Assembly: GCA_024516035.1 (NCBI GenBank)
Contig: CM044957.1
Coordinates: forward strand, 48,738,449 to 48,802,448
Source: Bactericera cockerelli
Lineage: Eukaryota > Arthropoda > Insecta > Hemiptera > Triozidae
Length of the DNA stretch: 64,000 nucleotides
Reading direction: 5' to 3'
Shown: in pieces, positions 38,935-49,010 of the stretch
Layout: the number at the start of each line of letters is the position of its first letter
Numbering within the stretch: position 1 is the first letter of the stretch
Position numbers and translations under genes: made by a program
Notes under the pieces: generated by a model
What the model was told of the DNA's origin: nothing
Database searches by the model: none
Seen by the model: the letters and a program-made list of their open reading frames with translations, nothing else

Positions 38935-39824
38935 TACAGGGTCTTCATAAAGTCTCACCCAGGCCTAGGTTTCTCGAAAACGACTCAGAATATCAAAAAA
39001 ACGAAAAAACCCGTATTCCTTTATATTTAGAAGGATTGATTTTCAGCCAATTTTTTCTTGCCTGCGCGGCCCCAGTCAGGCTGGGCATGGACCAACTTTA
39101 AAATCTTAAATAGAATGGTATGTCTTGTGGCATATTGTTTTAAAGGTCTTATTGAGAGAAGTTCATTACAATAAATTTCAGTGTGCTACAACTTACCGTT
39201 CTTGAGGTACAGGGTCGGACTTGCTGCGTAATATCCATATATTTTGACCTATAACTCGTTAACCGTAAATTATGGAGAAAATTTTTCTTGTTAATAATAA
39301 CTCCTTATGACAAGACCTTTCGAACAAGTTATAACTCGACATACTCTGTTGATGTTAGTTTCTGGTCGGTTTCGTCAGCCAGCTGGACTAACAGTCGAAA
39401 AAAAATTAACGAAAAAACAAATCTAGTTTTAACTTGTTCGAAAGTTCTTGCCATAAGGAGTTATTATTATAAGAAAAATTTTCTCCATAATTTACGGTTA
39501 ACGAGTTATAGGTCAAAATATATGGATATTACGCAGGACGTCCGACCCTGTATCTCGAGAACGGTAAGTCGTAGCACACTGAAATTTATTGTAATGAACT
39601 TCTCCTAATAAGACCTTTAAAACAATATGCCACAAGACATACCATTCTATTTAAGACTTTAAAGTTGGTCCATGCCTAACCTGACTGGGGCCATGTAGGC
39701 AAAAAAAATTTGGCTGAAAATCAATCCCCCTAAATATAAAGGAATACGGGTTTTTGCGTTTTTTGATATTCTGAGTCGTTTTCGAGAAACCTAGGCCTGG
39801 GTGAGACTTTATGAAGACCCTGTA
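38935..39824. mobile_element. 890-bp TACAGGGT-type foldback
   Basis: Arms of about 400 bp (38935-39336 and 39431-39824) are inverted copies at about 90-95% by eye, starting TACAGGGTCTTCATAAAGTC. The ~95-bp loop is unrelated. It contains no transposase. The flanks show TA next to both ends. Confidence 0.9.
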
Positions 39825-39829
39825 TATCT

Positions 39830-40275
39830 CCCTTGCCTTTATTCCATATTAGCTTTTGTTGCTATTGGGGTCGGCATTGTTCAACCTCATAGTTGAGGTT
39901 GGCAGGGTGGAACACGTTTTTATGGCTGGATGCCCTTCCTAACGCCAACGATTCTATTTGGTTTTAACGTCCTGATGAGGACGGGGACCGTGAAACATTC
40001 ATTAAAAAAATGATTAACTCATTTCTAACTAAATATTTCGACAGCTGAATGATGGGCAGACACGAATGAACTCGATTCTGACAACTGGCAAGGATCTGGA
40101 CCAATTAGCAGGTAGTAGTCCCTATGGCGACCTGTCACTCATGGACGGCACTATAATTGGACCCTGTGACCCTGTGGCCCGCCTGACCCATCCTATGACC
40201 CAATTAGATTTGACCCATAACAGTCCCTCGCACATCTGAAGTATCAGCAAGCCACCACCTGTGTAAACATGGACT
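39830..40275. other. Unassigned, small hairpins
   Basis: GGGGTCGGCATTGTTCAACC with inverted AACCTCATAGTTGAGGTT (39870-39905) is echoed at 62229-62285. CTGATGAGGACGGGGACC at about 39972 is not an acceptable hammerhead. Confidence 0.45.
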
Positions 40276-40495
40276 GTGCCGTTAGCTCAGTGGTCAAGCC
40301 GTCGACGCGACGGTCTGGTAATCCAGAGGTCGCGGGTTCGAAACTCAGTGACAAGTTGTCCTCCCACAAGTTGATTTTGAACACATAATATGTACCTAAT
40401 AATACGTTTTTGACTTACTGATGCTGGAATATTGGGAATTTACTAGTATTGGTCGGTTATTATAAATAAGGCGATATTATAAGAATTATTATGAT
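40276..40495 (+). mobile_element. tSINE-D copy
   Basis: TAGCTCAGTGGTCAAGCCGT, GGTCTGGTAATCCAGAGG, GGTCGCGGGTTCGAAACTC, CTGATGCTGGAATATTGGG and ATAAATAAGGCGATATTATA. The head carries a small duplication (CGACGCGACG). Confidence 0.85.
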
Positions 40496-40555
40496 GATTC
40501 AGACAATATGACCGCTACTAATTTCTATTCGAATAATGACTAGCTCTGTCTAACA

Positions 40556-40690
40556 AAAGAGTTGGGTGGAAGAGATTGCCATAGGAAATAACCCCGCTCT
40601 TAAGTTAGGACATAATAATATTAATTACAATATACATTTAAATACTGTTTTTCCCCATTTATCTACCTTTTTCTTTCTTTGTAATAAATT
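40556..40690 (+). mobile_element. LINE 3' tail (LT family)
   Basis: GTTGGGTGGAAGAGATTGCC, AATAACCCCGCTCTTAAGTT, then AT-rich 3' UTR. The terminal signal is not clear. Confidence 0.6.
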
Positions 40691-40814
40691 ATGTAATTAA
40701 TTAGGTACAAAAAAAGTACATATACGTATAAATTATACATACACAATTACACATAGTATATGTACGAGTACAATTGTACAAGTGTAAATATAATTTATGT
40801 TCTCTTGTATTCCT

Positions 40815-41007
40815 ATAATAATAATATTGTCTTATTTGTACTATCCGATAAGGCTAAAGCGTCGCGCGTCGCATTATTTCAGTAGGTGTGCCCAAGAAGT
40901 TGAATGGTGTCAAAATACCAAAGGAGAGGAAAACTTCTCCTGTCGCGGCTGGGTTTCGAACCCGCGACCTCTGCATCACCAGACAGACGCCTGAGCTACT
41001 GGGACAG
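40815..41007 (-). mobile_element. tSINE-D copy
   Basis: Inverted tail AATAATATTGTCTTATTTGT, B box GGGTTTCGAACCCGCGA and head CCTGAGCTACTGGGACAG. A body segment near GGCTAAAGCGTCGCGCGTCG is altered. Confidence 0.82.
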
Positions 41008-41009
41008 AA

Positions 41010-41200
41010 AAGTACTCAATAATAATTACCTTTGCCTAGTCAGCCTCCAGCCAGATCCAAGTCTCTTCAGGCCAGTTCGAGACCCAGTTCTGTGTTGTTT
41101 TTTCTTCTCTCTGGCGATACCGATCCTTATCTATTGAGTGCAGCAGAGAAACACTGGCTCTGCCCGAGGCTATCACCCGAGCTCATCTGTCATTCAGTGT
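41010..41200. other. Unassigned
   Basis: GC-richer than its flanks (CTCCAGCCAGATCCAAGTC). Frames at 41032-41223 and 41138-41359 run into the tandem repeat. Confidence 0.35.
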
Positions 41201-41204
41201 ATAC

Positions 41205-41330
41205 AATTATTATACATAGATAGATATACAGGTCATCCAGTATATGTATGTATACAATTATACATAGATAGATATACAGGTCATCCAGTATATCTATGTA
41301 TACGTATACAATTATACATAGATAGATATA
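41205..41330. repeat. ~50-bp tandem repeat
   Basis: ACATAGATAGATATACAGGTC with ATCCAGTATAT and TGTATACAATTAT is repeated twice plus a partial, the last merging into the TACAGGGT element. Confidence 0.85.
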
Positions 41331-41364
41331 CAGGGTCCGCCATTGATTGTGAACCATAAAACTC

Positions 41365-41479
41365 TTTTTTTTTAAGATGAGTGTTTCGCAGCCGTTTTTA
41401 TTTCGTAGCCATGAAACAGGAGCTACTGTAGACGCTTGTGGTCTGTGTTGTAGCCTGATGCCCATCCCGTAGTATGCCT
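41365..41479 (-). mobile_element. tSINE-J 3' part
   Basis: AAGATGAGTGTTTCGCAGCC to CCCATCCCGTAGTATGCC with poly(T) at its left (poly(A) on the minus strand). 5'-truncated. Confidence 0.85.
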
Positions 41480-41778
41480 ACGGTGTTCACCAACATATAT
41501 TCGGGGATAGAATTGATTTCCAGGTTTAATAGCATTTTTCCTTCTTGTAGGGTTTTCGGTTTTTACGTAAATCAAGAATACAAGAAAATATAAATGCTGT
41601 CACCAAAGACATTTCAGTTCGCAAGAAATTCCCGAAGACACTTCAGTAAACGTGATGCACAGCTTGAGAAAATGTCTGAATTCATGCATTCTGCATCAAG
41701 GCCACATTACTTCCGAGAATTTTCTAATATTAGAAATCGAAAGTATTGTTTTCTTTTTTGTAAAAAAGAAATATTTAT

Positions 41779-41865
41779 TTGTTCGAAGTCTTCACCTCGC
41801 TCGACGTTGCTTAACTTCGTTGGTCCTACAAGAACCGGTGCATTCAACGTGCCATCGACGCTGGG
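41779..41865 (-). mobile_element. 5S-SINE head fragment
   Basis: GAAGTCTTCACCTCGCTCGA, CGTTGCTTAACTTCGTTGG, TCCTACAAGAACCGGTGCAT and GCCATCGACGCTGG. Pure 5S-like part without tail. Confidence 0.82.
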
Positions 41866-42024
41866 AATGTGAACTTCCAAACACAAATTGGTGAGTATTC
41901 CAATATATGGCATTTTGTTTTATTTAGCATTCGATCGAAGAAAATTTCATTTTGAGACTTCAGTTTTGAAAATATGAACATTTAAAAACGGTTGATTATA
42001 AATGGCGTACCCTGTATAATTATA

Positions 42025-42110
42025 TTATTTATAGGTAGGTATATACAGAATATATATTATATACAGGAGTAGGTATATATTATACAGAATATATATCCAG
42101 GAGGACTACT
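42025..42110. repeat. AT-rich imperfect tandem repeat
   Basis: TAGGTATATACAGAATATATA and AGTAGGTATATATTATACAG recur. Confidence 0.7.
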
Positions 42111-42227
42111 GGGCAATACAGGACAATCAAGAAAAGTTGGAGCCTGCAGAACTAGATTCATGGAGTTCAGGTCGTGCGTTGTACCGGATGGCATCGAAAG
42201 CCGTGCTTCAATGACAGTTCACTATGA

Positions 42228-42300
42228 TTGCGTAGGATTAGCTCAGTGGTAAGGTTCTCGCTTGCCATACGGAATTTCCCGGGTTCGCATCCCAGAGCTG
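42228..42300 (+). mobile_element. tRNA-Gly-like pseudogene or SINE head
   Basis: GGATTAGCTCAGTGGTAAGG, TTCTCGCTTGCCATACGGAA and CCCGGGTTCGCATCCC align with tRNA-Gly(GCC) through the D, anticodon and T arms. The outer bases (CGTAGGA against AGCTGAC) cannot form an acceptor stem, so a functional tRNA is unlikely. No SINE body follows, only a T run and AT-rich DNA. Confidence 0.55.
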
Positions 42301-42394
42301 ACAATTTTTTTATTATTTATTTTTAGTCATGACCTAGCATTAGTTTTCGCCATCGTACTGTCGTAAAAAAATCTAGTCTTATTAGGATACTACT

Positions 42395-42428
42395 GGATGG
42401 GCAAGCTACAAAACAGACCACAAGGGTC
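42395..42428 (+). mobile_element. tSINE-J fragment
   Basis: GGGCAAGCTACAAAACAGAC and CACAAGGGTC, directly joined to an inverted tSINE-C. Confidence 0.6.
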
Positions 42429-42529
42429 GCTTTACTAAATCAACGCTGAAACCGGGACTTGAACCACCGACCTCCAGATTACAAGTCCGCGGTCCGCCGC
42501 CTTATCGATCAACCTACTGAGGTCGGTTA
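42428..42529 (-). mobile_element. tSINE-C head
   Basis: TTTACTAAATCAACGCTGAAA, GGGACTTGAACCACCGACC and GATCAACCTACTGAGGTCGG. GTCCGCGGTCCGCCGCC is a local duplication. Confidence 0.88.
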
Positions 42530-42535
42530 GTAAAG

Positions 42536-42625
42536 GCAGCAGCTCGAGAAGACAGCGGGCTCGCAATTTTGAGGTCGTGGGTTCGAGTCCCAAGTATTGG
42601 GAATATTTTCATTTTTTTTTTTTTT
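42536..42625 (+). mobile_element. tRNA-like head with T-rich end
   Basis: CGAGAAGACAGCGGGCTCGC and GGTCGTGGGTTCGAGTCCCA are A- and B-box-like. T-rich after 42612. Confidence 0.4.
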
Positions 42626-42904
42626 TTAAACTGACATCTCAGTGATGCTTGCCTGGCGACACAGTAATATTTTCAAACAATTGTATACATCTTTTTTTAA
42701 TGATTTATAAACATCTGAATTTGAGTTTGCACCATCACTTGTAGGACTTGAGTTGACTCTGTATTTTATAGTAAGAGTCCCCAAGCTATACTCTATAGGA
42801 CCGGAGGCCACAACTTGATAGTAGTAAAAACAGAACTCGCTTAGTTCGGCCTGTCCAGTCCAATAAATGTATACAATTATACAAACATACATACTCGTAG
42901 ATAA

Positions 42905-44560
42905 TACAGGGTGTCCCACCAAACTTGGACACCTCAAATTACTCGGCCCCTGAAAGATTTTTTGAAAAATAAAAAAATCTAGGGTACATGTGCTAATTAT
43001 GCGGTTTCAGTTATGAAATTTTTTTTATACAGGGTGGTTCAAAAGTCAGAAATTGAGGTGTCAACTTTCGATTTTTAAATGGATCGACCTGAATTTTATT
43101 TGATGATTTTACTTCTAAATGATTCCTGAGTACTTTTTTAAACAAAAATATTACATACAGGGTGGTTTTTTTTCGACCAATTTTTTTTCTAAATCTTGAA
43201 TAACTCAAGTTCGGTTAATTTTTTTGATAACAAGGAGAGAATGTGTTTGTGTAATGAATACACGCACTTTCAATTGGCATCAAAAAATTTTATACAGGGT
43301 GGTTCAGAAGTGAAATAATGACTTGATTTTTTTTAAAACCGAGTTTTTTTAATTTTTTATTTAGGATTAATAATTCTCGTCTAATTTTACATATTTTTCG
43401 TTAGTCATATCGAAAAACAAAACTAAAGTGTTGTACAGGGTGAGACATAATTTTTTTGTAACACCCTGTATATGGGCAGTCAAAGAGACGCAAAATTAAA
43501 TATAAAGACTAAATATGCAAGAAAAACTTTGATTTTTAATTAAACTAAAAAGTTATGGTGTTTTAACTAATATTGTCGCATGGACCACCCTGTAGATATT
43601 TTCTTAAACTATCATGTAGGTACTCTAAGTTGTATAAAATTCAACGAACACTTCGAATCATGTGGGAAAAAAAAAGTAAAAAACACGAATTTGAAGCCAT
43701 TTTCGATTTGGTGTCCACACTGAATGATTTCAAACTTGAAATAAGAAGTAGGTAGGTGTAGACACAAAATTGAGCACGGCTTTTTGAATTCATTTTTTTT
43801 CTTTCAGATTTGGACTCCTCGTTGAATTTTAGACAGTTTCGACTACCCATATGATGTTTTAAGAAAATATCTACAGGGTGGTCCATGCGACAATATTAGT
43901 TAAAACACCATAACTTTTTTGTTTAATTAAAAATCAAAGTTTTTATTGGATATTTAGTCTTTATATTTAATTTTGCGTCTCTTTGACTGCCAATATACAG
44001 GGTGTTACAAAAAAATTATGTCTCACCCTGTACAACACTTTAGTTTTGTTTTTCGATATGACTAACGAAAAATGTGTAAAATTAGACGAGAATTATTAAT
44101 CCTAAATAAAAAATTAAAAAAACTCGGTTTTAAAAAAATCAAGTCATTATTTCACTTCTGAACCACCCTGTATAAAAAATTTTGATGCCAATTGAAAGTG
44201 CGTGTATTCATTACTCAAACACATTCTCTTCTTGTTATCAAAAAAATTAACCGAACTTGAGTTATTCAAGATTTAGAAAAAAAATTGGTCGAAAAAAAAC
44301 CACTCTGTATGTAATATTTTTGTTTAAAAAAGTACTCAGGAATCATTTAGAAGTAAAATCATCAAATAAAATTCAGGTCGATCCATTTAAAAATCGAAAG
44401 TTGACACCTCAATTTCTGACTTTTGAACCACCCTGTATAAAAAAAATTTCATAACTGAAACCGCATAATTAGCACATGTACCCTAGATTTTTTTATTTTT
44501 CAAAAACTCTTTCAGGGGCCGAGTAATTTGAGGTGTCCAAGTTTGGTGGGACACCCTGTA
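42905..44560. mobile_element. 1.66-kb TACAGGGT-type palindrome
   Basis: Arms of about 714 bp (42905-43618 and 43847-44560) are nearly identical inverted copies, so a 65-codon frame appears unchanged at 43011-43208 minus and 44257-44454 plus. The arms are built of modules each opening with ACAGGGTG (42906, 43022, 43157, 43294, 43436, and inverted at about 43463 and 43586). Ends TACAGGGTGTCCCACCAAAC. TA borders both sides. Loop about 230 bp. No transposase seen. Confidence 0.92.
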
Positions 44561-44564
44561 TATT

Positions 44565-44770
44565 AGTCAAGCAGGTCACTCGTCTATGAGATTATATACA
44601 CTTAACTAGAATCTCTGCAAGCTAGCTAACTATCTTTTCAAGATAACGCATAACGCTTGAAAAGTAGAAAACGCTTATTAGTGGTTTTTTGAAAGAATAA
44701 TATTTAAAAACCGTGTTTAAAAAAACACTTTGTAAGTGGATTTCTTTGTGGTAGCAAAATTGTTAGGTCA
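44565..44770. other. Unassigned
   Basis: No element or frame recognised. Confidence 0.45.
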
Positions 44771-44771
44771 A

Positions 44772-44990
44772 CTTTTTTTTTTAATTTGGGTTTAACGTCG
44801 CTTTCAACTGCATGGTCATATCATGACAGGAGTGTTACCCTCCATTCGCAGGAAATTCACAAACCTGCTACCCACATCAACCTCACCCAGCCTGGGTTAG
44901 CCGGAATGCCAGCATCACGAAGTCTTCACCTCGCTGAACGTTGCTTAACTTTGGTTATCCTAGGAGAACAGTTGCATTTGACGCAGGCAT
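44772..44990 (-). mobile_element. 5S-SINE, nearly full length
   Basis: Poly(T), GGGTTTAACGTCGCTTTCAA, CATGGTCATATCATGACAGG, CCTCACCCAGCCTGGGTTAG and CGTTGCTTAACTTTGGTTAT, ending TGCATTTGACGCAGGC. No clear target duplication. Confidence 0.9.
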
Positions 44991-44994
44991 AGAC

Positions 44995-45095
44995 GTTTTT
45001 ACCTCTGTGGATCTATAAGTCTAGATTTAGCTATACCTAAGTCTAGAGTTAGCTATAAGTCTAGATTTTGCGTACTGTCGTAGATAGAGAAAACA
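44995..45095. repeat. Short TCTAGATTTAGCTAT tandem motif
   Basis: AAGTCTAGATTTAGCTATA, AAGTCTAGAGTTAGCTATA and AAGTCTAGATTTTGC follow each other. Confidence 0.8.
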
Positions 45096-45540
45096 AATGC
45101 TAAGTCATACTAAAACGTCATTTATTTTGGTAAAATAAAGGTCATATTTTGGGGAAAATAAACGACCTAACAGCATATAGTAAACGTCATATTATGTAAA
45201 AAATAAACCACATATTCGACAGTCTCTGGTCATGACTTAAGATCTCAATTTTGTCAATTATTTTCGCCCTTAATATTATAAATAATACTTATTAATTTAT
45301 AATGCAATTAATGCATGAATCATAAAAACAGAGGTAAGAGCGACCGGATCGAAATATAACCTGGAAAAACGCTAAGTGCGTTTTGAAAGGCGCTCTTATT
45401 TTAAAACCACAGGCGCCACAGTACTAGACCTGTCCTGGTCCTTACGTCCTGTATATGGTAATTATGTATATTATAATAATTATAATCTCCTAACGCATGA
45501 TATGCCAATAAAAACTAGATGTCCGTCTCTCAAGAGCTTG
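45096..45540. other. Unassigned
   Basis: 45100-45240 has alternating AAACGTCAT-type words. The frame at 45376-45603 has no motif. Confidence 0.4.
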
Positions 45541-45546
45541 GTTATA

Positions 45547-45661
45547 CCCAGGCGCGGTCGGTGGGAAAATGTTTTAGGGGTGCTGCCACATAAACCGGAC
45601 TAAAATGGGATTTATAGAGTCGCTCTTGCAGTATCTAAAGAGTTTGAGTTTGTTTACCATG
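45547..45661 (+). mobile_element. Dispersed repeat K
   Basis: CCAGGCGCGGTCGGTGGGAA to AGTTTGAGTTTGTTTACCAT. Inverse copy at 7137-7255. Confidence 0.6.
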
Positions 45662-45722
45662 TCTTGTGCTATCCTCATTCAAGAAAATCCTCATTCTTTC
45701 TTTTTATTGTTATTATTAGTTA

Positions 45723-45862
45723 TCATATTTGTCTTAATCACTTTCGTGATATCAGAACTACTGAAACTCGCTTTACTAAATCTACGCTGAACCGGGACTT
45801 GAACCACCGACCTCCAGGTTACAAGTTCATAGCCTTATCGATCATACTACTGGGGTCGGTTA
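45723..45862 (-). mobile_element. tSINE-C copy
   Basis: Complete order inverted: CTTAATCACTTTCGTGATAT, AAACTCGCTTTACTAAATCT, GGGACTTGAACCACCGACC and CTACTGGGGTCGGTTA. Confidence 0.9.
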
Positions 45863-45926
45863 CTGAGCATGGAGTCTAGTAGTGTTATAAACTTATATCC
45901 AAATATTATTATTATTATAATATTAG

Positions 45927-46082
45927 TATGCTTAATTAGGTAAGACAAAAATGTATACAGTAAAATACAATGAAACTATAAAGAAAAAATAAATAAAGAA
46001 ACCAGAAAAAAAAGAGAATGAAGCTAATGTCCTACCTAAAGGACAGGGTTTTTGGCAATCTCTTCCACCCAACCCTTTTTCG
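45927..46082 (-). mobile_element. LINE 3' tail (LT family)
   Basis: Closely matches 17037-17195: ACAGTAAAATACAATGAAACT, GTCCTACCTAAAGGACAGGG and CAATCTCTTCCACCCAACCC. Confidence 0.65.
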
Positions 46083-46530
46083 TCTGGAAGTGCTGCAGTT
46101 CCGCAGCTTCCTAGCAACGTCCGCGCCTGGCTATACCCATAAAAGCTATCTAAAAGTGGTCTTGAGTTTATGTTATTTAGAACTAGTATAATCATAAATT
46201 TCACGTGTCCAAAATATTTTTTTTTAACCTACCATTTAATACTGCCTATCTAGAAATCGGTCCGACGCGACGCCCGTACGGCCTAAACCTATTTCGACAC
46301 ATTCTATCCTACCGGACTGTTAACATTTACGCGACGCGACAGTTGATGGCTGTAATATTTCAACCAAAATCTAGACTTGATCAAATTTTAATAACTTCAT
46401 ATATTATTATAAGGCAAGGTATTATTATTATCATTATCTCATTTACACGACAGTTGTTGGCTGCAATATTTTAACCAAAATCTTCTATCATTATCTCTAG
46501 TGTTGATCTTTCTCAGATTTCTCTTGGATT
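46083..46530. other. Fragment plus unassigned DNA
   Basis: 46083-46135 is the inverse of the GC-rich end at 6.75 kb (GTGCTGCAGTTCCGCAGC and GTCCGCGCCTGG). 46250-46480 contains a repeated ACGACAGTTGWTGGCTGYAA at 46335 and 46445, otherwise unassigned. Confidence 0.45.
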
Positions 46531-46533
46531 TCT

Positions 46534-46534
46534 T

Positions 46535-46589
<55 letters not shown>

Positions 46590-46682
46590 CGAGAGAGAGA
46601 GAGATAAAGAAGAGAGAGAGAGCAATATTGAGAGGAGAGAGAGAAGAGAGGGAGAGAGAGAGAAGATAGAGAGAGAGAGATC
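46534..46682. repeat. (GA)n-rich tract
   Basis: Long GA run with AAGAGAGA interruptions. Artefact frames on both strands. A (GTT)n run follows at 46750-46770. Confidence 0.95.
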
Positions 46683-46904
46683 TTCTTCATGTTATTGTTG
46701 GTATGACTGTGTGACAGAATCATTGTTTGCATAATACTCTCTTGTTGACTTGTTGTTGTTGTTGTTGTTGTGATGATGAGTTTCGACTTAAGCAAGCCCA
46801 ATTACTTTAACAACAAGGTAAAAATCTATCGTTAATGCCGTAAAAATTGCCAGTGAGATTCGTCATCATATCAGCGTTGAACATACTCTGGATATTACAA
46901 TAAA

Positions 46905-46980
46905 ATTACTGGAACTTGGGACTCGAAGCACCGACCGCCAGGTTTCAAGTCCATCGCCTTACCACTGAGCTGATGAAGCA
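46905..46980 (-). mobile_element. Diverged tSINE-C head
   Basis: GGAACTTGGGACTCGAAGCA, CCGACCGCCAGGTTTCAAGTC and CCACTGAGCTGATGAAG. Confidence 0.7.
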
Positions 46981-47011
46981 ACTCAACAACACACTGTCCT
47001 ATAAAACAATG

Positions 47012-47295
47012 TGAGGCCTTTAAAACAATATGCCATAAGACATACCATTCTATTTAAGATTTTAAAGTTGATCCGTGCCCAGCCTCACCGGGCAAATACA
47101 GGCGATTTGCCCGGTTTTGCTGAATCTTATCTTAATCCCCCAAAGAATTAAGGAATACAGGTTTTTGCGTAAGGAATTAAGGAATACAGGTTTTTGCGTA
47201 AGGAATTAAGGAATACAGGTTTTTGCGTTTCTCTATATTTTCAGTCGTTTTCGAGATACGGCGTGTGGCGTGGGACTTTATTGACACCCTGTATA
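47012..47295. mobile_element. Solo arm of the 39-kb TACAGGGT foldback
   Basis: GGCCTTTAAAACAATATGCC, CATACCATTCTATTTAAGAT, GTCGTTTTCGAGATACGG and GACACCCTGTATA match the right arm at 39.6-39.8 kb. A 29-bp piece (AAGGAATTAAGGAATACAGG plus TTTTTGCGT) is present three times, and the partner arm is absent. Confidence 0.82.
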
Positions 47296-47299
47296 TTAT

Positions 47300-47685
47300 G
47301 TATGCTATGTACAAGTACAAACAATACAATATAATATATTATGTATGTTTCATGTATAATAAATAAAATTGTTATATACAAACATTTTATCTGTCAACAA
47401 CGATAAGCAGATAGTGAGCCCCACAGAAGATAGGTCACCCAGCGTTGGGCATGCGCGCCCTCAATTGTTTATCTCGCTCCAGTCTTTACGCATTTACACA
47501 AAAAAATAATTCAATTAAAAACAACAATAATAATACATTGTTTTCTGTTTTTTCATAGCACAAGTTAAAAAATCGTTTATTGAGAGAGGACGGGGACTGA
47601 GGGGTATCGCGGGGTCTCCTATATCACATGTAAGGTTAAACCAATCAAGATCGTTAGAAGCTAACAGTTTAATTAATTAATATAC
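47300..47685. other. AT-rich, nothing recognised
   Basis: No frame or element. Confidence 0.5.
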
Positions 47686-47687
47686 GG

Positions 47688-47882
47688 AGGGAAAAGAAGT
47701 AGGAGAAGGAAAAAGAGAAAGATAATGAGAGCATAGATGAGAAAAATAAGGAGGAAAAGTATGAAAAAGAGGAAGAGGAGGCGAAGAAGAAAGAGGAAGA
47801 GATGAAGGCAGAGAAGGAGAAGAAGGAAGAGAAAAAGGAGAAAGAGGAAAAGAAGAAGGATAGAAAGAGAAGGAGATCCTAA
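47688..47882 (+). repeat. Purine-rich (GAA/GAG)n block
   Basis: Imperfect AAGAAGG/GAGGAA sequence. About 60 codons are open in one plus frame (Lys/Glu-rich, ending in a basic KKKDRKRRRS and a stop) without an ATG at its start. Such frames are expected in purine tracts, so no gene is called. Confidence 0.75.
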
Positions 47883-47884
47883 AG

Positions 47885-48830
47885 CCTAAAGAGAAGCTTT
47901 TGTGTTCTTTTTTTTCTTATTTTAGAGAATCAGTAAAGTAAATTCATTTAGTAGAGGATGCACACAAAAAAAATTAATTGTATACCAAAATCCTAATACG
48001 TCGCCGTCGCTACTATCATGGGTCGTTCTTAAATAAACATCTTAAATTTATAATCAATCCTAAAAACATGTCAGGCAAAAATTATTCCCGAATGATCACC
48101 CTAAAAGAAGAAGAAGAAGAAAAAAAAAAAAAAAATGATTGTACTAGGTATGTACAAAAAAAAACCCCACACCTTAATACGATTATTAATGTCGCAACTG
48201 AACACATATACAACCACATTATTTTAACATCTCTGAACCAGATGACGAAAGATTTCTTACAAGATTGTTGATTTGTTGAAGGAACAAACGCTCCTCCTTG
48301 AGGGACCCCTACACTTTGTAACGTGACAATATCAAAGGTAAAAAAAATGTTGGGAAAAAAACCGTCACCGTACGTGCTTCCAGGCCTGTTCCTGAGATAA
48401 GTCCGTTATCTCATTGATCAAGAGAGACAAAAAGGACAGTTCACATCAATTGAGAGCATCTCCTCTTTCTATAAATAAAGTAATAAGGCCCCAAACAGGA
48501 CCGGAGGGGCGAAGCAGAACTGCCAGTTTAAAAAAATTAAAAAAAAACCTCCTCTAGTCGCTAATTGAAATAAATTGTTGATCACTTAAGTGTCACATGC
48601 AACCCTTTCAGTGACTGTCCTTTTGGTTCTCGTGGTGGTCAATATGAACTCTGTTGGCAAAACAATTACAGAAATTAGTATTTTAAATTATGGGCTGTGT
48701 GCCCCAGGGAGATGAAAGTGAATAAAGTGAATTGTAATGAGTGAGGGTCAAAAAAAAAAGGCCAACATATTTTATATCTTGATTTAATTCAAGGTACAAT
48801 ATTTTGTATAGGCATGAAATGTAATTAAAT
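47885..48830. other. ~950 bp, nothing recognised
   Basis: A 97-codon plus frame (47978-48271) is AT-biased with a poly(Lys) run. No element. Confidence 0.45.
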
Positions 48831-48833
48831 ATG

Positions 48834-49010
48834 AGCCAGTGTCGATAGCACGTCGAATACAACAGTTTCTCGTTCTATGGCCGAAGTAATAACATCGGTA
48901 AGCGAGTCGTTAACTTGTAACAGAAAATACAAAAAAAGCGTCAAGCTTAGCACTTGTATGGGTGACCAAGTGACCATTCAAATGCGACTATTCATGATGC
49001 TGGCTACTCC
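48834..49010 (+). mobile_element. Diverged 5S-SINE head
   Basis: GAGCCAGTGTCGATAGCACG, TCGAATACAACAGTTTCTCG, CACTTGTATGGGTGACC and TTCATGATGCTGGCTACTCCC align with 5S from start to end. A ~45-bp stretch in the middle is unrelated, including GTAACAGAAAATACAAAAAA. Confidence 0.78.

Larger units (their letters stand above)
41329..42016. mobile_element. TACAGGGT-type element with two nested SINE pieces
   Basis: Left end TACAGGGTCCGCCATTGATT and inverted right end TACAGGGTACGCCATTTATA. Inside lie an inverted tSINE-J 3' part (about 41365-41479) and an inverted 5S-SINE head (41779-41865). Confidence 0.72.

Noticed and set aside
39966..39992. Third hammerhead candidate (CTGATGAGGACGGGGACCGTGAAAC context)
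   Set aside because: The stem II pairing would need two extra unpaired bases after CTGATGA, and no stem I or cleavage triplet pairs around it.
42228..42300. Functional tRNA-Gly gene
   Set aside because: The D, anticodon and T regions look right but the acceptor ends do not pair and the T stem is weak; a SINE head or pseudogene is more likely.
43011..44454. Two identical 65-codon ORFs as paralogous small genes
   Set aside because: They are mirror images from the two arms of the palindromic element and lack any coding signature.
46439..46801. Arg/Glu or Ser/Leu frames around 46.6 kb and similar ones at 1.1, 27.2 and 63.8 kb
   Set aside because: Artefacts of (GA)n or (CT)n microsatellites.
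47688..47882. Lys/Glu-rich frame as a small nuclear protein
   Set aside because: No ATG at its start, and such frames are expected in purine-rich tracts.
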